This document shows, piece by piece, positions 26,939 through 36,154 of a stretch of DNA of 36,853 nucleotides. A program made the position numbers and the translations under genes. Source of the stretch: Pseudomonadota bacterium (GTDB taxonomy: Bacteria > Pseudomonadota > Gammaproteobacteria > Burkholderiales > Burkholderiaceae_E). Within the stretch, counting starts at the first letter, position 1. Each line of letters opens with the position of its first letter. The DNA is taken from positions 1-36,853 of the forward strand of contig JAKPAM010000276.1 of assembly GCA_029779435.1 (NCBI GenBank), in the 5' to 3' direction. The notes under the pieces are model-generated. The model was given only the letters and a program-made list of their open reading frames with translations, was not told the origin of the DNA and did not search any database.

Positions 26939-27889
26939 ATGGACAAGGACACCTACTCCCCGGATGCGGTCTCGACCGACGACATGGTCCGCCGCCTGCG
27001 TGAGGACCTGATCGACAGTTACGATGAAGAACTCGAACTGGAGTTCGAGGATCTGGACAGCACGGCCGGCATGCGCCTGCCCGACGGCACCCTCGACGAC
27101 GGGCTCGCGGCGCGCCGCAATCACCGGCGCGCGTATTTCCGCGAACTCGTGCGCCTGCAGGGTGAACTGATCAAGTTGCAGGACTGGGTCGTCACCACGC
27201 GCCAGAAAGTCGTGATCCTGTTCGAGGGCCGCGATGCCGCCGGCAAGGGCGGCGCGATCAAGCGCATCACGCAGCGCCTGAACCCGCGCGTGTGCCGCGT
27301 GGCGGCGCTGCCGGCGCCCAACGACCGCGAACGCACGCAGTGGTATTTCCAGCGCTATGTATCGCACCTGCCGGCCGGCGGCGAGATGGTGCTGTTCGAC
27401 CGGAGCTGGTACAACCGCGCGGGCGTCGAGCGCGTGATGGGCTTTTGCAACGACGACGAGTACGAAGAGTTCTTCCGCAGCGTGCCCGAGTTCGAACGCA
27501 TGCTCGTGCGCTCGGGCATCCACGTGATGAAGTACTGGTTCTCGATCACCGATGATGAACAGCATTCGCGCTTCCTGAGCCGCATCCACGACCCGTTGAA
27601 ACAGTGGAAGCTCAGTCCGATGGACCTGGAGTCCCGGCGCCGCTGGGAGGAATACACGAAGGCCAAGGAAGTGATGCTCACGCGCACGCACATTCCCGAA
27701 GCACCGTGGTGGGTCGTGCAGGCCGACGACAAGAAGCGCGCGCGTCTGAACTGCATCGCGCACCTGTTGGCGCAGTTCCCTTATGAGGAAGTCGCCCACC
27801 TGCCGATCACGCTGCCGCCACGCGAACGGCATCCCGATTATTTCCGCCAGCCGGTGCCGGACAGCCTGATCGTGCCGGAGGTCTACTAA
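26939..27889 (+). CDS. ppk2: Polyphosphate kinase 2
   Basis: 316 residues from ATG 26939. There is no clear Shine-Dalgarno, but the family sequence starts soon after. This is a P-loop kinase with Walker A GRDAAGKGG (97-105), the lid/DRxWYNR motif FDRSWYNRAGVE (Asp154) and TQWYFQRYVSHLPAGGEM. This is the class I PPK2 architecture, a single domain of about 300 residues that transfers phosphate between polyphosphate and nucleoside diphosphates. The acidic N-terminal extension (about 25-45) is typical of longer members. It is monocistronic and convergent with the type I secretion genes. Confidence 0.95.
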   Translation: MDKDTYSPDAVSTDDMVRRLREDLIDSYDEELELEFEDLDSTAGMRLPDGTLDDGLAARRNHRRAYFRELVRLQGELIKLQDWVVTTRQKVVILFEGRDAAGKGGAIKRITQRLNPRVCRVAALPAPNDRERTQWYFQRYVSHLPAGGEMVLFDRSWYNRAGVERVMGFCNDDEYEEFFRSVPEFERMLVRSGIHVMKYWFSITDDEQHSRFLSRIHDPLKQWKLSPMDLESRRRWEEYTKAKEVMLTRTHIPEAPWWVVQADDKKRARLNCIAHLLAQFPYEEVAHLPITLPPRERHPDYFRQPVPDSLIVPEVY

Positions 27890-27961
27890 GCTACCAAGGC
27901 CTGTTCATGCCCGGATCGCGCCCGCGCCGAGGGACGCCGCCGCGGTGCGATCAGCGCCCCT

Positions 27962-29332
27962 TCATTCGATCAACGCCTTCGCGAACCCGTCGGCCAGCGG
28001 CTTGAGCAGATAGCTGGCCAGCGTCCGCTGCCCGACGTTGACGATGACCTCGACCGGCAGGCCGGCGCTAAGGGGAATGCCGGCCGACGCCAGGCGGGTG
28101 ACCTCGCTGTCGGGCAGTTCGGCGCGCAGCAGCCGGTGGCCTTCGCCGGTGCGCGGATCGTCGATCCGGTCCGCCGACACGGTCAGCACGCGGGCCTCGA
28201 TCACCGGCGTCGCCGCGTGCTCCATCGTGACGAAGCGCAGCCGGACCATCTGCCCCGCCGCGAGCCGTTCGGTCGCGGCCAGCGGCATCCGCGCCTCGAC
28301 GACGAAGGGCTCGTGCTCCGGCACGACGTACATCAGCGTCTGGCCCGGCTGCACGACCCCCTCGATGGTATGGACAGCCAGGCCGGTGACGACCCCGTCC
28401 ACCGGCGCGCGCAGCAGGCTCCGGGCAATGATATCGACGAGCGTGGCCTCGCGGGCGAGCAGTTCGGCGTCGCGCCCCTCGGCGTCGACCAGCTCGCTCT
28501 GCACATCACGTTCGATGCCGCTGACCAGGCGCTGGCTGGCCGCGTGCGATTCGGTGCGCACCTGCTCGAGCCGAACCACCTCGGCCCGCGTGCGCGCCTC
28601 GCTGGCTCGCACTGCCGCCAGTTCGCGCGACAGTTCCATCACCTTGATGCGCGGATAGTGCCCGCTGGCCGCCAGCCCCTCCAGCGTGCGCACCTGCGTT
28701 TCCAGCAGCGTGCGCTGTTCGGCGACCTGCGTCAGCATCGCGCGCTGCCCGGCCAGCTCGGCCGCGCTCTGGCGCTCGCGCGCCTCGGCCTGCACACGGC
28801 CGGACCGGGCATGGCCGTCGCGGCTGCCGAAGGCCCGGTGCTGGACCGCCAGCAGGTCGCCCGCGCCGCTGCGCGCGGCGAAGGCGACCAGATCGGGCGA
28901 CCACGCGAGCGCCGTTGCGCCGCGCATCTCGGCCCGCAGCCGCTCGACCGACGCGCGGGCCAGCACGCGCTGGCGCCGCAGCGACGCGAGCTCGGCCTCG
29001 GCGCGGGCGGAATCGAGGGTGATCACCGGATCGCCCTGCCGGACGCGAGCGCCTTCGGCGACGTCGATCGATCGGATCCGCCCCGCGATCAACGGCTGCA
29101 CCGTCTGGCGCTGGCTGGCCACGATCAGCGTGCCGCCGCCGGCGATCGCGCGATCCAGCGGCACCGAGCCGGCCCACAGCGCGAAGCCGCCGAGGCCGAG
29201 GCCGACGATCAAGCCGGCCGCCAGCAGCAGGCGTCCGACACCGGCCGGCAGAGCGGTGATGGAAGATGACTCATCGGTGACCTGGGCCAGGGTGGCCGGG
29301 ATCGCCGAGGCGGCCGCGGTGGTCTTGTTCAT
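27962..29332 (-). CDS. HlyD-family membrane fusion protein of a type I secretion system
   Basis: 456 residues from ATG 29332, overlapping the transporter stop (ATGA). There is a short cytoplasmic head, one transmembrane helix (about 33-54), a lipoyl-like half (GGTLIVASQRQTVQPLIAGR), then a long alpha-helical hairpin (about 105-290) rich in Ala/Arg/Glu heptads. The second lipoyl half and beta-barrel follow (LLRAPVDGVVTGLAVHTIEG, VEARMPLAATERLAAGQMVRL), ending in the PrtE/HlyD-type C-terminus (LPVEVIVNVGQRTLASYLLKPL). It links the inner-membrane ABC protein to an outer-membrane TolC-type channel, which is not in this window. Confidence 0.93.
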   Translation of the reverse strand: MNKTTAAASAIPATLAQVTDESSSITALPAGVGRLLLAAGLIVGLGLGGFALWAGSVPLDRAIAGGGTLIVASQRQTVQPLIAGRIRSIDVAEGARVRQGDPVITLDSARAEAELASLRRQRVLARASVERLRAEMRGATALAWSPDLVAFAARSGAGDLLAVQHRAFGSRDGHARSGRVQAEARERQSAAELAGQRAMLTQVAEQRTLLETQVRTLEGLAASGHYPRIKVMELSRELAAVRASEARTRAEVVRLEQVRTESHAASQRLVSGIERDVQSELVDAEGRDAELLAREATLVDIIARSLLRAPVDGVVTGLAVHTIEGVVQPGQTLMYVVPEHEPFVVEARMPLAATERLAAGQMVRLRFVTMEHAATPVIEARVLTVSADRIDDPRTGEGHRLLRAELPDSEVTRLASAGIPLSAGLPVEVIVNVGQRTLASYLLKPLADGFAKALIE

Positions 29333-31131
29333 GCGGCGATCTCCAGCGGCGACGGCGGACGGGGTGACGAGGGCACGGCGGTCTCGGCACGGGATGACGA
29401 CAGGGCGGCGGCCTCGGGCCGGGACAGCCGCGCGAGGACGGCGTCCGGCGGCCCGGCCAGCACGACCCGGCCGTCGTTCAGCACGACGAGCTGATCGGCC
29501 TGGCGCAGCACGCCGGGGCGATGAGAGACGATGACGACGGTGCGGCCGGCGGCCCGGCAGTGGCCGATCGCCGCCGCCAGCGCCCGTTCGCCGGCGTCGT
29601 CGAGATGCGCGTTCGGCTCGTCGAGCACGACCAGCACGGGCGCGCCGTACAGCGCGCGCGCCAGGCCGATGCGCTGGCGCTGCCCGCCCGACAGCGCCAG
29701 GCCGTCGGCGCCGAGCCGGGTCTGATAACCGTCGGGCAGCCGCAGGATCATCTGGTGGGCACCGGCCTCGATCGCCGCGGCGATGACGTCGGCATCGTCC
29801 GCATCGGGATCCAGCCGGGCGATGTTCTCGGCGACGGTCGCGTCGAACAGTTCGACATCCTGCGGCAGGTAGCCGGTCGCCGCGGCGCGCTGGGCGTCCG
29901 GCCAGTGCGCGAGTTCGGCGCCGTCCAGCCGCACGCATCCGGCATGGATCGGCCAGACCCGGACCAGCGCGCGGGCCAGCGTCGATTTGCCGGAGCCGCT
30001 CGGGCCGAGGATGCCGACGATGCGTCCCGGCTCGGTCTCGAAGCCGACGCCGCGCAGCGTCGGCTGGGTGGCGCCGGGCGGTACGACGACCAGCCCGTCG
30101 ACGCGCAACGCGCCGCGCGCCGCTGGCAGCGCGACCGCTCCACCCGCCCCGATCGCATCGGCCGAACGCAGCGGCACCGGCCGCGCCGGATCGAGCAGGC
30201 GGCCGATGCGCACCGCGGCCGCCCGCGCCGACGCGATGCCGCCGGCCGCGTTGATCAGCGCGTCGAACGGCGCCAGCACCCGGCCCAGCAGGATCGAGGT
30301 CGCGATCATCATGCCGGGGGTGATCCGTTCCTCCAGCACGAGCACGGCACCGAGCGCCAGGACCAGCGACTGCGACGCGATCCGGACGAAGCGGGCCACG
30401 GCGGTGACCCGCGCATTGGCCGCCTCCGCGCGGCCCTGGGCGAGGTGGGAATCCTCGTGACGGGCGATCCAGCGCCGCATCACCGTATCGAGCATGCCCA
30501 TCGCGCGGATCGCCTCGCCCTGACGGAAGGCGGCGTTCATTCGTGCGCTCGCCTGGCGCGCCGCGTCGGCGGCCAGCCGCTGGTGGGCGAGCCCGCGGCG
30601 CCGGGCCAGCATGGCGAGCCCGAGCAGCGACAGCACCGCCGCCGCGATGAAGACGCCGAGCCACGGGTCCACGAGAAAGGCGACCGCCAGCGCGACGATC
30701 GCGAACGGCGCATCGAGGATCAGCCCCGGCACCGGCCCGGCGATGAACTGCCGGACCGTCGCGAGGTCCTGCATCGCGCCGGCCGGATGCCCGGAGCCCG
30801 GCGCGGCGTCGTCGAAGGCGAGGCGGAACAGCGGCCCGCGCAGCCGGGCCTCGAAGGCCGCGGCGACCTTCACCATCACGGCGCCGCGAATCCATTCGAT
30901 CGCCGACAGCAGCGCGAACAGACCCAGCACCAGGCCGGTCAGCACCGCCAGCGTGTATTCGCTGCGGCTGCTCAGGACCCGGTCATAGATCTGCATCATG
31001 TAGAGCGAAGGCACCAGCATCAGCGCGCCGCAGACGACGGCGAGCAGCGCCATCGCTGCGAGCACGATGCGGATGCCGGGCACCAGCGCGACGACGCGGG
31101 CGAGCGCGTCGCGGGAATCGGTCGGGTTCAT
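29329..31131 (-). CDS. Type I secretion ABC transporter/ATPase (PrtD-like)
   Basis: 600 residues from ATG 31131. The N-terminal membrane domain (about 10-290) has six helices, starting at VLAAMALLAVVCGALMLVPS. Then comes a nucleotide-binding domain with Walker A GPSGSGKST (about 376-384), signature LSGGQRQRIGLARAL (about 478) and Walker B VLVVLDEPNAHLD. There is no N-terminal peptidase C39 or C39-like domain, which is the PrtD subtype that exports RTX proteins with an uncleaved C-terminal signal. It overlaps the membrane fusion gene by 4 nt. It lies downstream of the RTX gene with hairpins in between. A Ser/Pro-rich tail ends the protein. Confidence 0.93.
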   Translation of the reverse strand: MNPTDSRDALARVVALVPGIRIVLAAMALLAVVCGALMLVPSLYMMQIYDRVLSSRSEYTLAVLTGLVLGLFALLSAIEWIRGAVMVKVAAAFEARLRGPLFRLAFDDAAPGSGHPAGAMQDLATVRQFIAGPVPGLILDAPFAIVALAVAFLVDPWLGVFIAAAVLSLLGLAMLARRRGLAHQRLAADAARQASARMNAAFRQGEAIRAMGMLDTVMRRWIARHEDSHLAQGRAEAANARVTAVARFVRIASQSLVLALGAVLVLEERITPGMMIATSILLGRVLAPFDALINAAGGIASARAAAVRIGRLLDPARPVPLRSADAIGAGGAVALPAARGALRVDGLVVVPPGATQPTLRGVGFETEPGRIVGILGPSGSGKSTLARALVRVWPIHAGCVRLDGAELAHWPDAQRAAATGYLPQDVELFDATVAENIARLDPDADDADVIAAAIEAGAHQMILRLPDGYQTRLGADGLALSGGQRQRIGLARALYGAPVLVVLDEPNAHLDDAGERALAAAIGHCRAAGRTVVIVSHRPGVLRQADQLVVLNDGRVVLAGPPDAVLARLSRPEAAALSSSRAETAVPSSPRPPSPLEIAA

Positions 31132-31182
31132 CAGTGGCCTCGTATCGCGATGCCGGCATCGTCGGGCGCCGGCCTGGCTCGG

Positions 31183-31238
31183 CCGGGCACCTTGCCCGGG
31201 CCGGTGGTGTAGTGGGAGCCGGGGTAGCGAGCCCCCGG
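31183..31238 (-). terminator. Pair of hairpins between the RTX gene and the transporter gene
   Basis: CCGGGCA/TGCCCGG (31183-31189 and 31193-31199, loop of 3) and CCGGGG/CCCCGG (31219-31224 and 31233-31238, loop of 8) lie just after the RTX stop codon. They lack T-runs. As in other RTX-type I loci, they may make transcription partly stop after the exported protein, so that it is made in excess over the transporter. Confidence 0.45.
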
Positions 31239-31245
31239 ACATGCA

Positions 31246-32433
31246 TCAGGTGAAGATGAAATCGCTGGCCTGCATGTCGCCGGCGCCCTTCACCCAGATC
31301 TGCATCTCGGCCTTGGCGTCGCCGTCGACGTTGATCCAGACCATCGCGTCGTTGCCGGTGCGCGTGAAGCCGATCTCACGCGCGAGCATGTGGATGCTGT
31401 TACCGTCGCTGCTGCGGCCCTGCAGGTTGCCGGTAAAGGCGAAGCCGCCCATGCCGCTCAGCTCGATCTTGTCGCCCTCGGCGCGGTTGAAGTCGAGGAT
31501 CGTGTCCCGCGCCAGCGACGATTCGTTGTACCAGAAGCGCGCCTCGCTATCGGCGGCCTCGTGGTAGACGAAGCGGTCCGCGCCGCTGCCGCCCTCCAGG
31601 ATGTCGGCACCGCGGCCGCCGATCAGCCGGTCGCTGCCAGCCCCGCCGTACAGGTTGTCCAGGCCGTCGCCGGCGAACAACTCGTTCGACGCAGCATTGC
31701 CGACCAGCGTGTCGCCGTGCGCGGTGCCGATCAGGTTCTCGATCTCGATCAGCGTGTCACCGTCGCTCGCGGTCTTCCTGCCGAGATCGACCACGATGCC
31801 CGAGCCGCGGCCCATGTAGGACACCGTGTCGAAGCCGCCCCCGCCGTTGATCACGTTGGCGCCGCTGCCGCTCTGGAAGTAGTCGTTGCCCGAGCCGCCG
31901 GCCGCTTCGGTCGTCGCGCTAAGCGTCATGACGTCGTCGCCCTGGCCGCCGATGATCTTCTCGACCGAGACAAGCGTGTCGCTCTTGGCCGGCCCGCCGC
32001 GTCCGGTGACGGTACCGTTGCCATAGGTCTGGTTCATCTGGACGTTCACGCCCTGTGTCAGCGTCGAGTAGTCGACCGTGTCGAAGTTGTCGCCGCCGTA
32101 GACCTTGTCGTTGCCCTGGCCCGGGATGAAGACGTTGTTGCCGCTGCCGCCGTGCATCGTGTCGTTGCCGTAGCCGCCGTCGAGCGTGTCATCGCCCCAT
32201 TCGCCGTACAGCTTGTCGTCGCCGGTGCCGCCGAGCAGCGTGTCATTACCCCAACCGCCGTACAGCGTGTCGTGCTGGTCGCCGCCGTAGATGATGTCGT
32301 GGCCATGGCCGCCGTTGATGACGTCGTCGCCGTTGTAGCCGTAGATCAGGTCGTTGCCGTCGGTGCCGTTGATCGTGTCGCCCGCATTGGTGCCGGCGAT
32401 CATGTTGGGCAGGTTGAACTTGAAGGTGCTCAT
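31246..32433 (-). CDS. RTX calcium-binding protein, type I secretion substrate
   Basis: 395 residues from ATG 32433, with AGAGGA upstream. There is no signal peptide. Residues about 10-120 and 160-310 are tandem nonapeptide repeats of the GGxGxDxUx type (YGGWGNDTLLGGTGDD, YGEWGDDTLDGGYGND, YGGAGSDRLIGGRGAD), which fold into calcium-loaded beta-rolls outside the cell. The C-terminal domain (ILDFNRAEGDKIELSGMGGF ... DMQASDFIFT) is the serralysin-type secretion module ending in DFIFT. No protease (HExxH), lipase or cytolysin domain is visible, so the protein is almost entirely repeat. The neighbouring ABC/HlyD genes are the likely exporter. A surface-layer, adhesin or scaffold role is possible. 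Confidence 0.92.
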   Translation of the reverse strand: MSTFKFNLPNMIAGTNAGDTINGTDGNDLIYGYNGDDVINGGHGHDIIYGGDQHDTLYGGWGNDTLLGGTGDDKLYGEWGDDTLDGGYGNDTMHGGSGNNVFIPGQGNDKVYGGDNFDTVDYSTLTQGVNVQMNQTYGNGTVTGRGGPAKSDTLVSVEKIIGGQGDDVMTLSATTEAAGGSGNDYFQSGSGANVINGGGGFDTVSYMGRGSGIVVDLGRKTASDGDTLIEIENLIGTAHGDTLVGNAASNELFAGDGLDNLYGGAGSDRLIGGRGADILEGGSGADRFVYHEAADSEARFWYNESSLARDTILDFNRAEGDKIELSGMGGFAFTGNLQGRSSDGNSIHMLAREIGFTRTGNDAMVWINVDGDAKAEMQIWVKGAGDMQASDFIFT

Positions 32434-32565
32434 GGTCGGGTTCCTCTCTGGATGGTGGGGATGTCGGTCCGTCGTTCGCTCGTCGCCGCATCGTGGCGAC
32501 CGGCTGGTTCCGCTGCGACCTGCCGCGGAGTGAGGCCAGTATCGGCAGCGCGGCGCCGGAAGTCG

Positions 32566-32826
32566 TCAGCGATCGGTCGGCGAACGGTCTGGAACGGGTC
32601 CGCGCACGGAAACGAGCCGGGACGGCGCCGCGGAACGGTCGGCCGGCCGTGGATCGGCCGCCAACCAGGCGAGCAGCGCTTCCAGGCTGTCGAAGTCGTG
32701 GCGCCGGCCACTGTCGACGTGTTCGACGCGACCGGCCCAGACGCCACGTTCGGGCGCGCTGTCGCGGCGGAACTTCAGGACGTACGCACGGTTGGCGGGA
32801 TGGTTCGGGCGGTCATCGAGCGTCAT
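32566..32826 (-). CDS. Small protein of unknown function (86 residues)
   Basis: It starts at ATG 32826. The sequence ANRAYVLKFRRDSAPERGVW, then AGRVEHVDSGRRHDFDSLEALLAWL, suggests a compact beta-beta-beta-alpha domain that I have seen as short hypothetical proteins next to large regulators. The C-terminal 20 residues are Pro/Arg/Ser-rich and likely disordered. It is divergent from the large regulator across a 172-bp gap and upstream of the RTX gene in the same direction. Its role, for example as a modulator of the regulator, is speculation. Confidence 0.6.
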   Translation of the reverse strand: MTLDDRPNHPANRAYVLKFRRDSAPERGVWAGRVEHVDSGRRHDFDSLEALLAWLAADPRPADRSAAPSRLVSVRGPVPDRSPTDR

Positions 32827-32902
32827 GGCATTTACCCGAAAGGGTGAAGTGGGCGGAGGTCCGAGCCAGTGTCCGCCGGTCCGCCGCCCGAAGTCGTCTC
32901 GG

Positions 32903-32920
32903 TTCGGTCGGGTTTCGGTC
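32903..32920. promoter_or_regulatory. Direct repeat TTCGGTC with 11-bp period
   Basis: TTCGGTC at 32903-32909 and 32914-32920, each followed by GGGT or TGGT, lies in the divergent gap between the small protein and the large regulator. Seven-bp direct repeats at an 11-bp period are the usual target shape of OmpR/PhoB-type winged helices, the DNA-binding domain of the regulator next to it. It is a candidate autoregulatory operator. Confidence 0.4.
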
Positions 32921-32998
32921 TGGTCTGGCGGCGGTGGCCGACCCGGACCCCAGACTCCGGCCATCGCCGACCTGGCACCCTCCCATGGGGTCCGACGC

Positions 32999-35900
32999 AT
33001 GCAGACATCCCCGAACGAGCGCTCGACGGCGCCCTCCGCCCCCCGGATCGCCTTCGGGCACTACCTGCTCGACATCGACGAGGCTCGATTGACGCGCGAG
33101 GGCGCGCCGATCGACCTGCCGCCCCGGGCGTTCGGGCTGCTCGCCTACCTGGCCCGGCAGCCGGGCCGGCTGGTCCGCAAGGACGACCTGCTCGACGCCG
33201 TGTGGGGCCACCGCCACGTCAGCGAATCGGTGCTCAAGACCGTCGTCAGCCAGATCCGGGCGCTGACCGGCGATGATCCGCGCGATCCGCGGATCATCGA
33301 AACCGTGCCGCGGCGCGGCTATCGCTTCGTCGCGGTCGTGGCCGACGCGCCGGCGGCGACCACGGCGATGGCTGAACTCACAGTGCCGGAGTCTTTTGCG
33401 CCTACGGTACCGGCAATCCCCCTCTCGTTGGTCGCGGCGGACATCGGCGAATCGATACCCGCATCGATGGTCGGCACCATGGCGACCCTGGAGAGCGATC
33501 CAGCCGCGGAACCCCTGGCGTCCAGCCAACGATTGATCGGCCGCGATCAGGCGCTGCGCGTGCTGAGCGCGGCCTGGGCCGCGGCCGGCCGAGGCCGCAG
33601 CCGACTGGTACTGGTCGCCGGCGAGCCGGGCATCGGCAAGAGCACGCTGATCGAACACTTCCTGGCCACCTGCCCGGCGGACGCGCTCGCGATCGGCCAG
33701 TGCGTCGACCGCTACGGCAGCGGTGAACCCTATGCGCCGCTGCTCGAAGCGCTGGACACGCTGATCCGGCATGACCCGACGCTGCCGGCACTGTTGCGCG
33801 CCGTGGCGCCGACCTGGCTGATCCAACTGCCGTGGCACCTGGACGAGACGCGCCGAGCCGAACTCGCGCGCGAGATCGCCGGCGCGACCCAGGACCGGAT
33901 GATGCGCGAGTTCGGCATGCTGCTCGAACGCGCGAGCCAGCGCCGCGCGCTGCTGATCGTGATCGAGGACCTGCACTGGAGCGACGAGGCGACCGTCCAC
34001 CTGCTCGACTTCCTCGCACGCCGGCGGACCGCGGCGCGGCTGCTGATCGTCGGCAGCTTCCGGCCGGCCGACGTGATCGCCAGCGGCCATGCGTTCGGCC
34101 AGTTGCGGCGCGAGCTGCGGCTGCATCGGCTGTGCGACGAGATCCACCTCGACGGCTTCACCCAGACCGAGGTCGCCGAGTTCCTGCGTGACCGGCTGGC
34201 CAACCACGACGGCCCGTGGCGAGAGGCGGGCACCGCCCGGCCGCTGCCCGGCATCGACCCGGCCACCGTCGCGGCGCTGCACCGGCACACCGATGGGCTG
34301 CCGTTGTTCGTCGCGAGCGTCGTCGACGAACTGCTCGAACAGGGTCTGCTGCGCGAGGTCGCCGACGGCGGCGGTCTCGGCGTGGAGCCGGACATCGCCC
34401 GCGCGCTGCCGGTACCCGACAACCTGACGGGCGTCATCGAGCACCAGTTGCTGCGCCTGGGCGACGGCGATCGGGCGCTGCTGCAGGCCGCCGCGCTGAT
34501 CGGCGCCGACTTCGACCACGTCCTGCTCGCCGAAGCCGCCGCGGCCGACGCGGCGCTGGTGCAGTCGGCATTCGACACGCTGGCCGAGCGGCGGCTCTGG
34601 CTGCGCGCGACCGGCGTCGAAACATTGCCCGACGGCCGGATGACACAGGGCTACGCATTCCGCCACGCGCTGCATCGCCACGTACTCGATGCCGCCGTCG
34701 GACCGGCCGCGCGGGCCCGTCTGCACCGCGGCATCGCGGCGGCACTGCAGCGCATCCGCGGTCGCGCGGCGGCTGACGGCGCGGCCGAGCTCGCGTTGCA
34801 TTGCGAGCGCGGCCATGAACCGTCGGCCGCCGCCGGCTGGTATCTGCAGGCCGCCCGCAACGCCCGCCAGCGGCTCGCCCAGGCCGAGGCGCTGGCGCTG
34901 GTCGATCGCGGGCTGCGGCTGCTCGAACCGCTGCCTCCGGGCCCCGCCCGCGCGGCCGAGCTGCCGCTGCTGTCGCTGCGGATCGCCGGCCAGATGACCA
35001 CCTTCGGCCATGGCCTCGCGGCGGCGGCCGTGTCCTCCCGCCGCGCGCTGGCGCTGATGGATCGCCTGCCGCTCGCGGCCGCGATCGCGCCGCTCTGGCA
35101 TGCGGTCTGGTGGGTGCACGCGCGCGGCGGCGACTGGCCGGCGGCGGCCGAGATCTCCGGGCGCATGGCCGCGTTGATCGACGACCCGGAGCGCGCGGAC
35201 CATCCGCTCGCGGCGCTCCAGGCCCAGCGCGGCATCTTCGCGCTGCACCACGGCCGCCATGCCGAGGCGATCGAGGCACTCGACCGGGCGCTGGCAGTCC
35301 TGGACGCCATCCCGAGCGGCGAAACCGCCCCTGTCTTCGTCCAGGATCTGGCGATCGAATGCCTGGCCCACCAGAGCCTCGCGCTGGAGTTCGCCGGCCG
35401 CGCCGGCCTCGCCCGGCAGGCGCGCGCGCGCCTGCAGGCCCGGATCGATGCCGGCACCGACCCGTTGAGCGAGACCACCGGCCTCTGGTTCATCGCGTTC
35501 CAGCACCTGCTGCGCGGCGACCTCGACGCGCTCGGCGCGGTCGAGGTCCGGGCGATGGCCGGCATCGAAGGACGCGATGCGCTGTCCGGTACCGGACCGC
35601 ACCGTGTCGTGCGCGGCTGGCATGGCGTGATGACCGCCCGCGACGACGACGAACGCGACCGGGCCCTGGCGCTGTGCGGCGACGGCGCCCGCATCTACGC
35701 CGGGCACGGCGCCCGCAGCGGCATGCCGGTCATGCACCGGCTGCACGCCGAAGCGCTGATCCGTTGCCGCCGTCTCGACGAGGCGAACGAAGCGCTGCTG
35801 ACCGCGGCGCGGCTCTGCGACACGATCGACGAACGAGGCAGTCGGGCCGAGCACTTCCGGGTCGAGGCGGCTCTGCGGGTCGCCGGTCGGGAGGACGCGG

Positions 35901-36154
35901 TGCGGATCCGCGCCTGCTACGACGCGGCGCTGGCCGCCGCGCGCGACGAAGCCTCGCCGCTGCTGGAACTGCGCGTACTGGTCGATCTCGTCCGCTGGTC
36001 GCACGGCCGGGCCGGTGACGGTGACGGCGCGACCCCGACCCACGCCGCCCACGACGCCCGGGCGGCCCTGGCCACGCTGCTCGAACGGCTGGAGCCCGAT
36101 CCGACGCTGCCGCTGGCCGCGGCGGCGCGCGCGCTGTTGTCCGGAGCGAATTGA
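32999..36154 (+). CDS. Large transcriptional regulator: OmpR-type winged helix, AAA-like ATPase, helical repeats
   Basis: 1051 residues from ATG 32999. An in-frame start at 32792 would add 69 residues of low-quality sequence. N-terminal OmpR/PhoB/CadC-type DNA-binding domain (about 16-115: FGHYLLDIDEARLTREGAPI, AFGLLAYLARQPGRLVRKDDLLDAVWG, IETVPRRGYRFVAVV). Central ATPase of the MalT/LAL-AAA_16 kind: IGRDQALRVLSAAW, Walker A GEPGIGKST (about 208-216), Walker B LLIVIEDLHWSDE (about 318-329). The C-terminal half is long, helical and Ala/Arg-rich, probably a TPR-like signal-binding domain. There is no phosphoacceptor domain and no transmembrane helix. It sits between two RTX genes and probably controls them. 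Confidence 0.88.
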   Translation: MQTSPNERSTAPSAPRIAFGHYLLDIDEARLTREGAPIDLPPRAFGLLAYLARQPGRLVRKDDLLDAVWGHRHVSESVLKTVVSQIRALTGDDPRDPRIIETVPRRGYRFVAVVADAPAATTAMAELTVPESFAPTVPAIPLSLVAADIGESIPASMVGTMATLESDPAAEPLASSQRLIGRDQALRVLSAAWAAAGRGRSRLVLVAGEPGIGKSTLIEHFLATCPADALAIGQCVDRYGSGEPYAPLLEALDTLIRHDPTLPALLRAVAPTWLIQLPWHLDETRRAELAREIAGATQDRMMREFGMLLERASQRRALLIVIEDLHWSDEATVHLLDFLARRRTAARLLIVGSFRPADVIASGHAFGQLRRELRLHRLCDEIHLDGFTQTEVAEFLRDRLANHDGPWREAGTARPLPGIDPATVAALHRHTDGLPLFVASVVDELLEQGLLREVADGGGLGVEPDIARALPVPDNLTGVIEHQLLRLGDGDRALLQAAALIGADFDHVLLAEAAAADAALVQSAFDTLAERRLWLRATGVETLPDGRMTQGYAFRHALHRHVLDAAVGPAARARLHRGIAAALQRIRGRAAADGAAELALHCERGHEPSAAAGWYLQAARNARQRLAQAEALALVDRGLRLLEPLPPGPARAAELPLLSLRIAGQMTTFGHGLAAAAVSSRRALALMDRLPLAAAIAPLWHAVWWVHARGGDWPAAAEISGRMAALIDDPERADHPLAALQAQRGIFALHHGRHAEAIEALDRALAVLDAIPSGETAPVFVQDLAIECLAHQSLALEFAGRAGLARQARARLQARIDAGTDPLSETTGLWFIAFQHLLRGDLDALGAVEVRAMAGIEGRDALSGTGPHRVVRGWHGVMTARDDDERDRALALCGDGARIYAGHGARSGMPVMHRLHAEALIRCRRLDEANEALLTAARLCDTIDERGSRAEHFRVEAALRVAGREDAVRIRACYDAALAAARDEASPLLELRVLVDLVRWSHGRAGDGDGATPTHAAHDARAALATLLERLEPDPTLPLAAAARALLSGAN

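Noticed and set aside
31600-32400. CRISPR-like array suggested by regular repetition
   Set aside because: The periodicity comes from codons for GGxGxD repeats. There are no identical repeats separated by unique spacers.
31246-32433. RTX protein as a serralysin protease
   Set aside because: Only the C-terminal RTX and secretion parts resemble serralysin. No HExxH zinc site is present.
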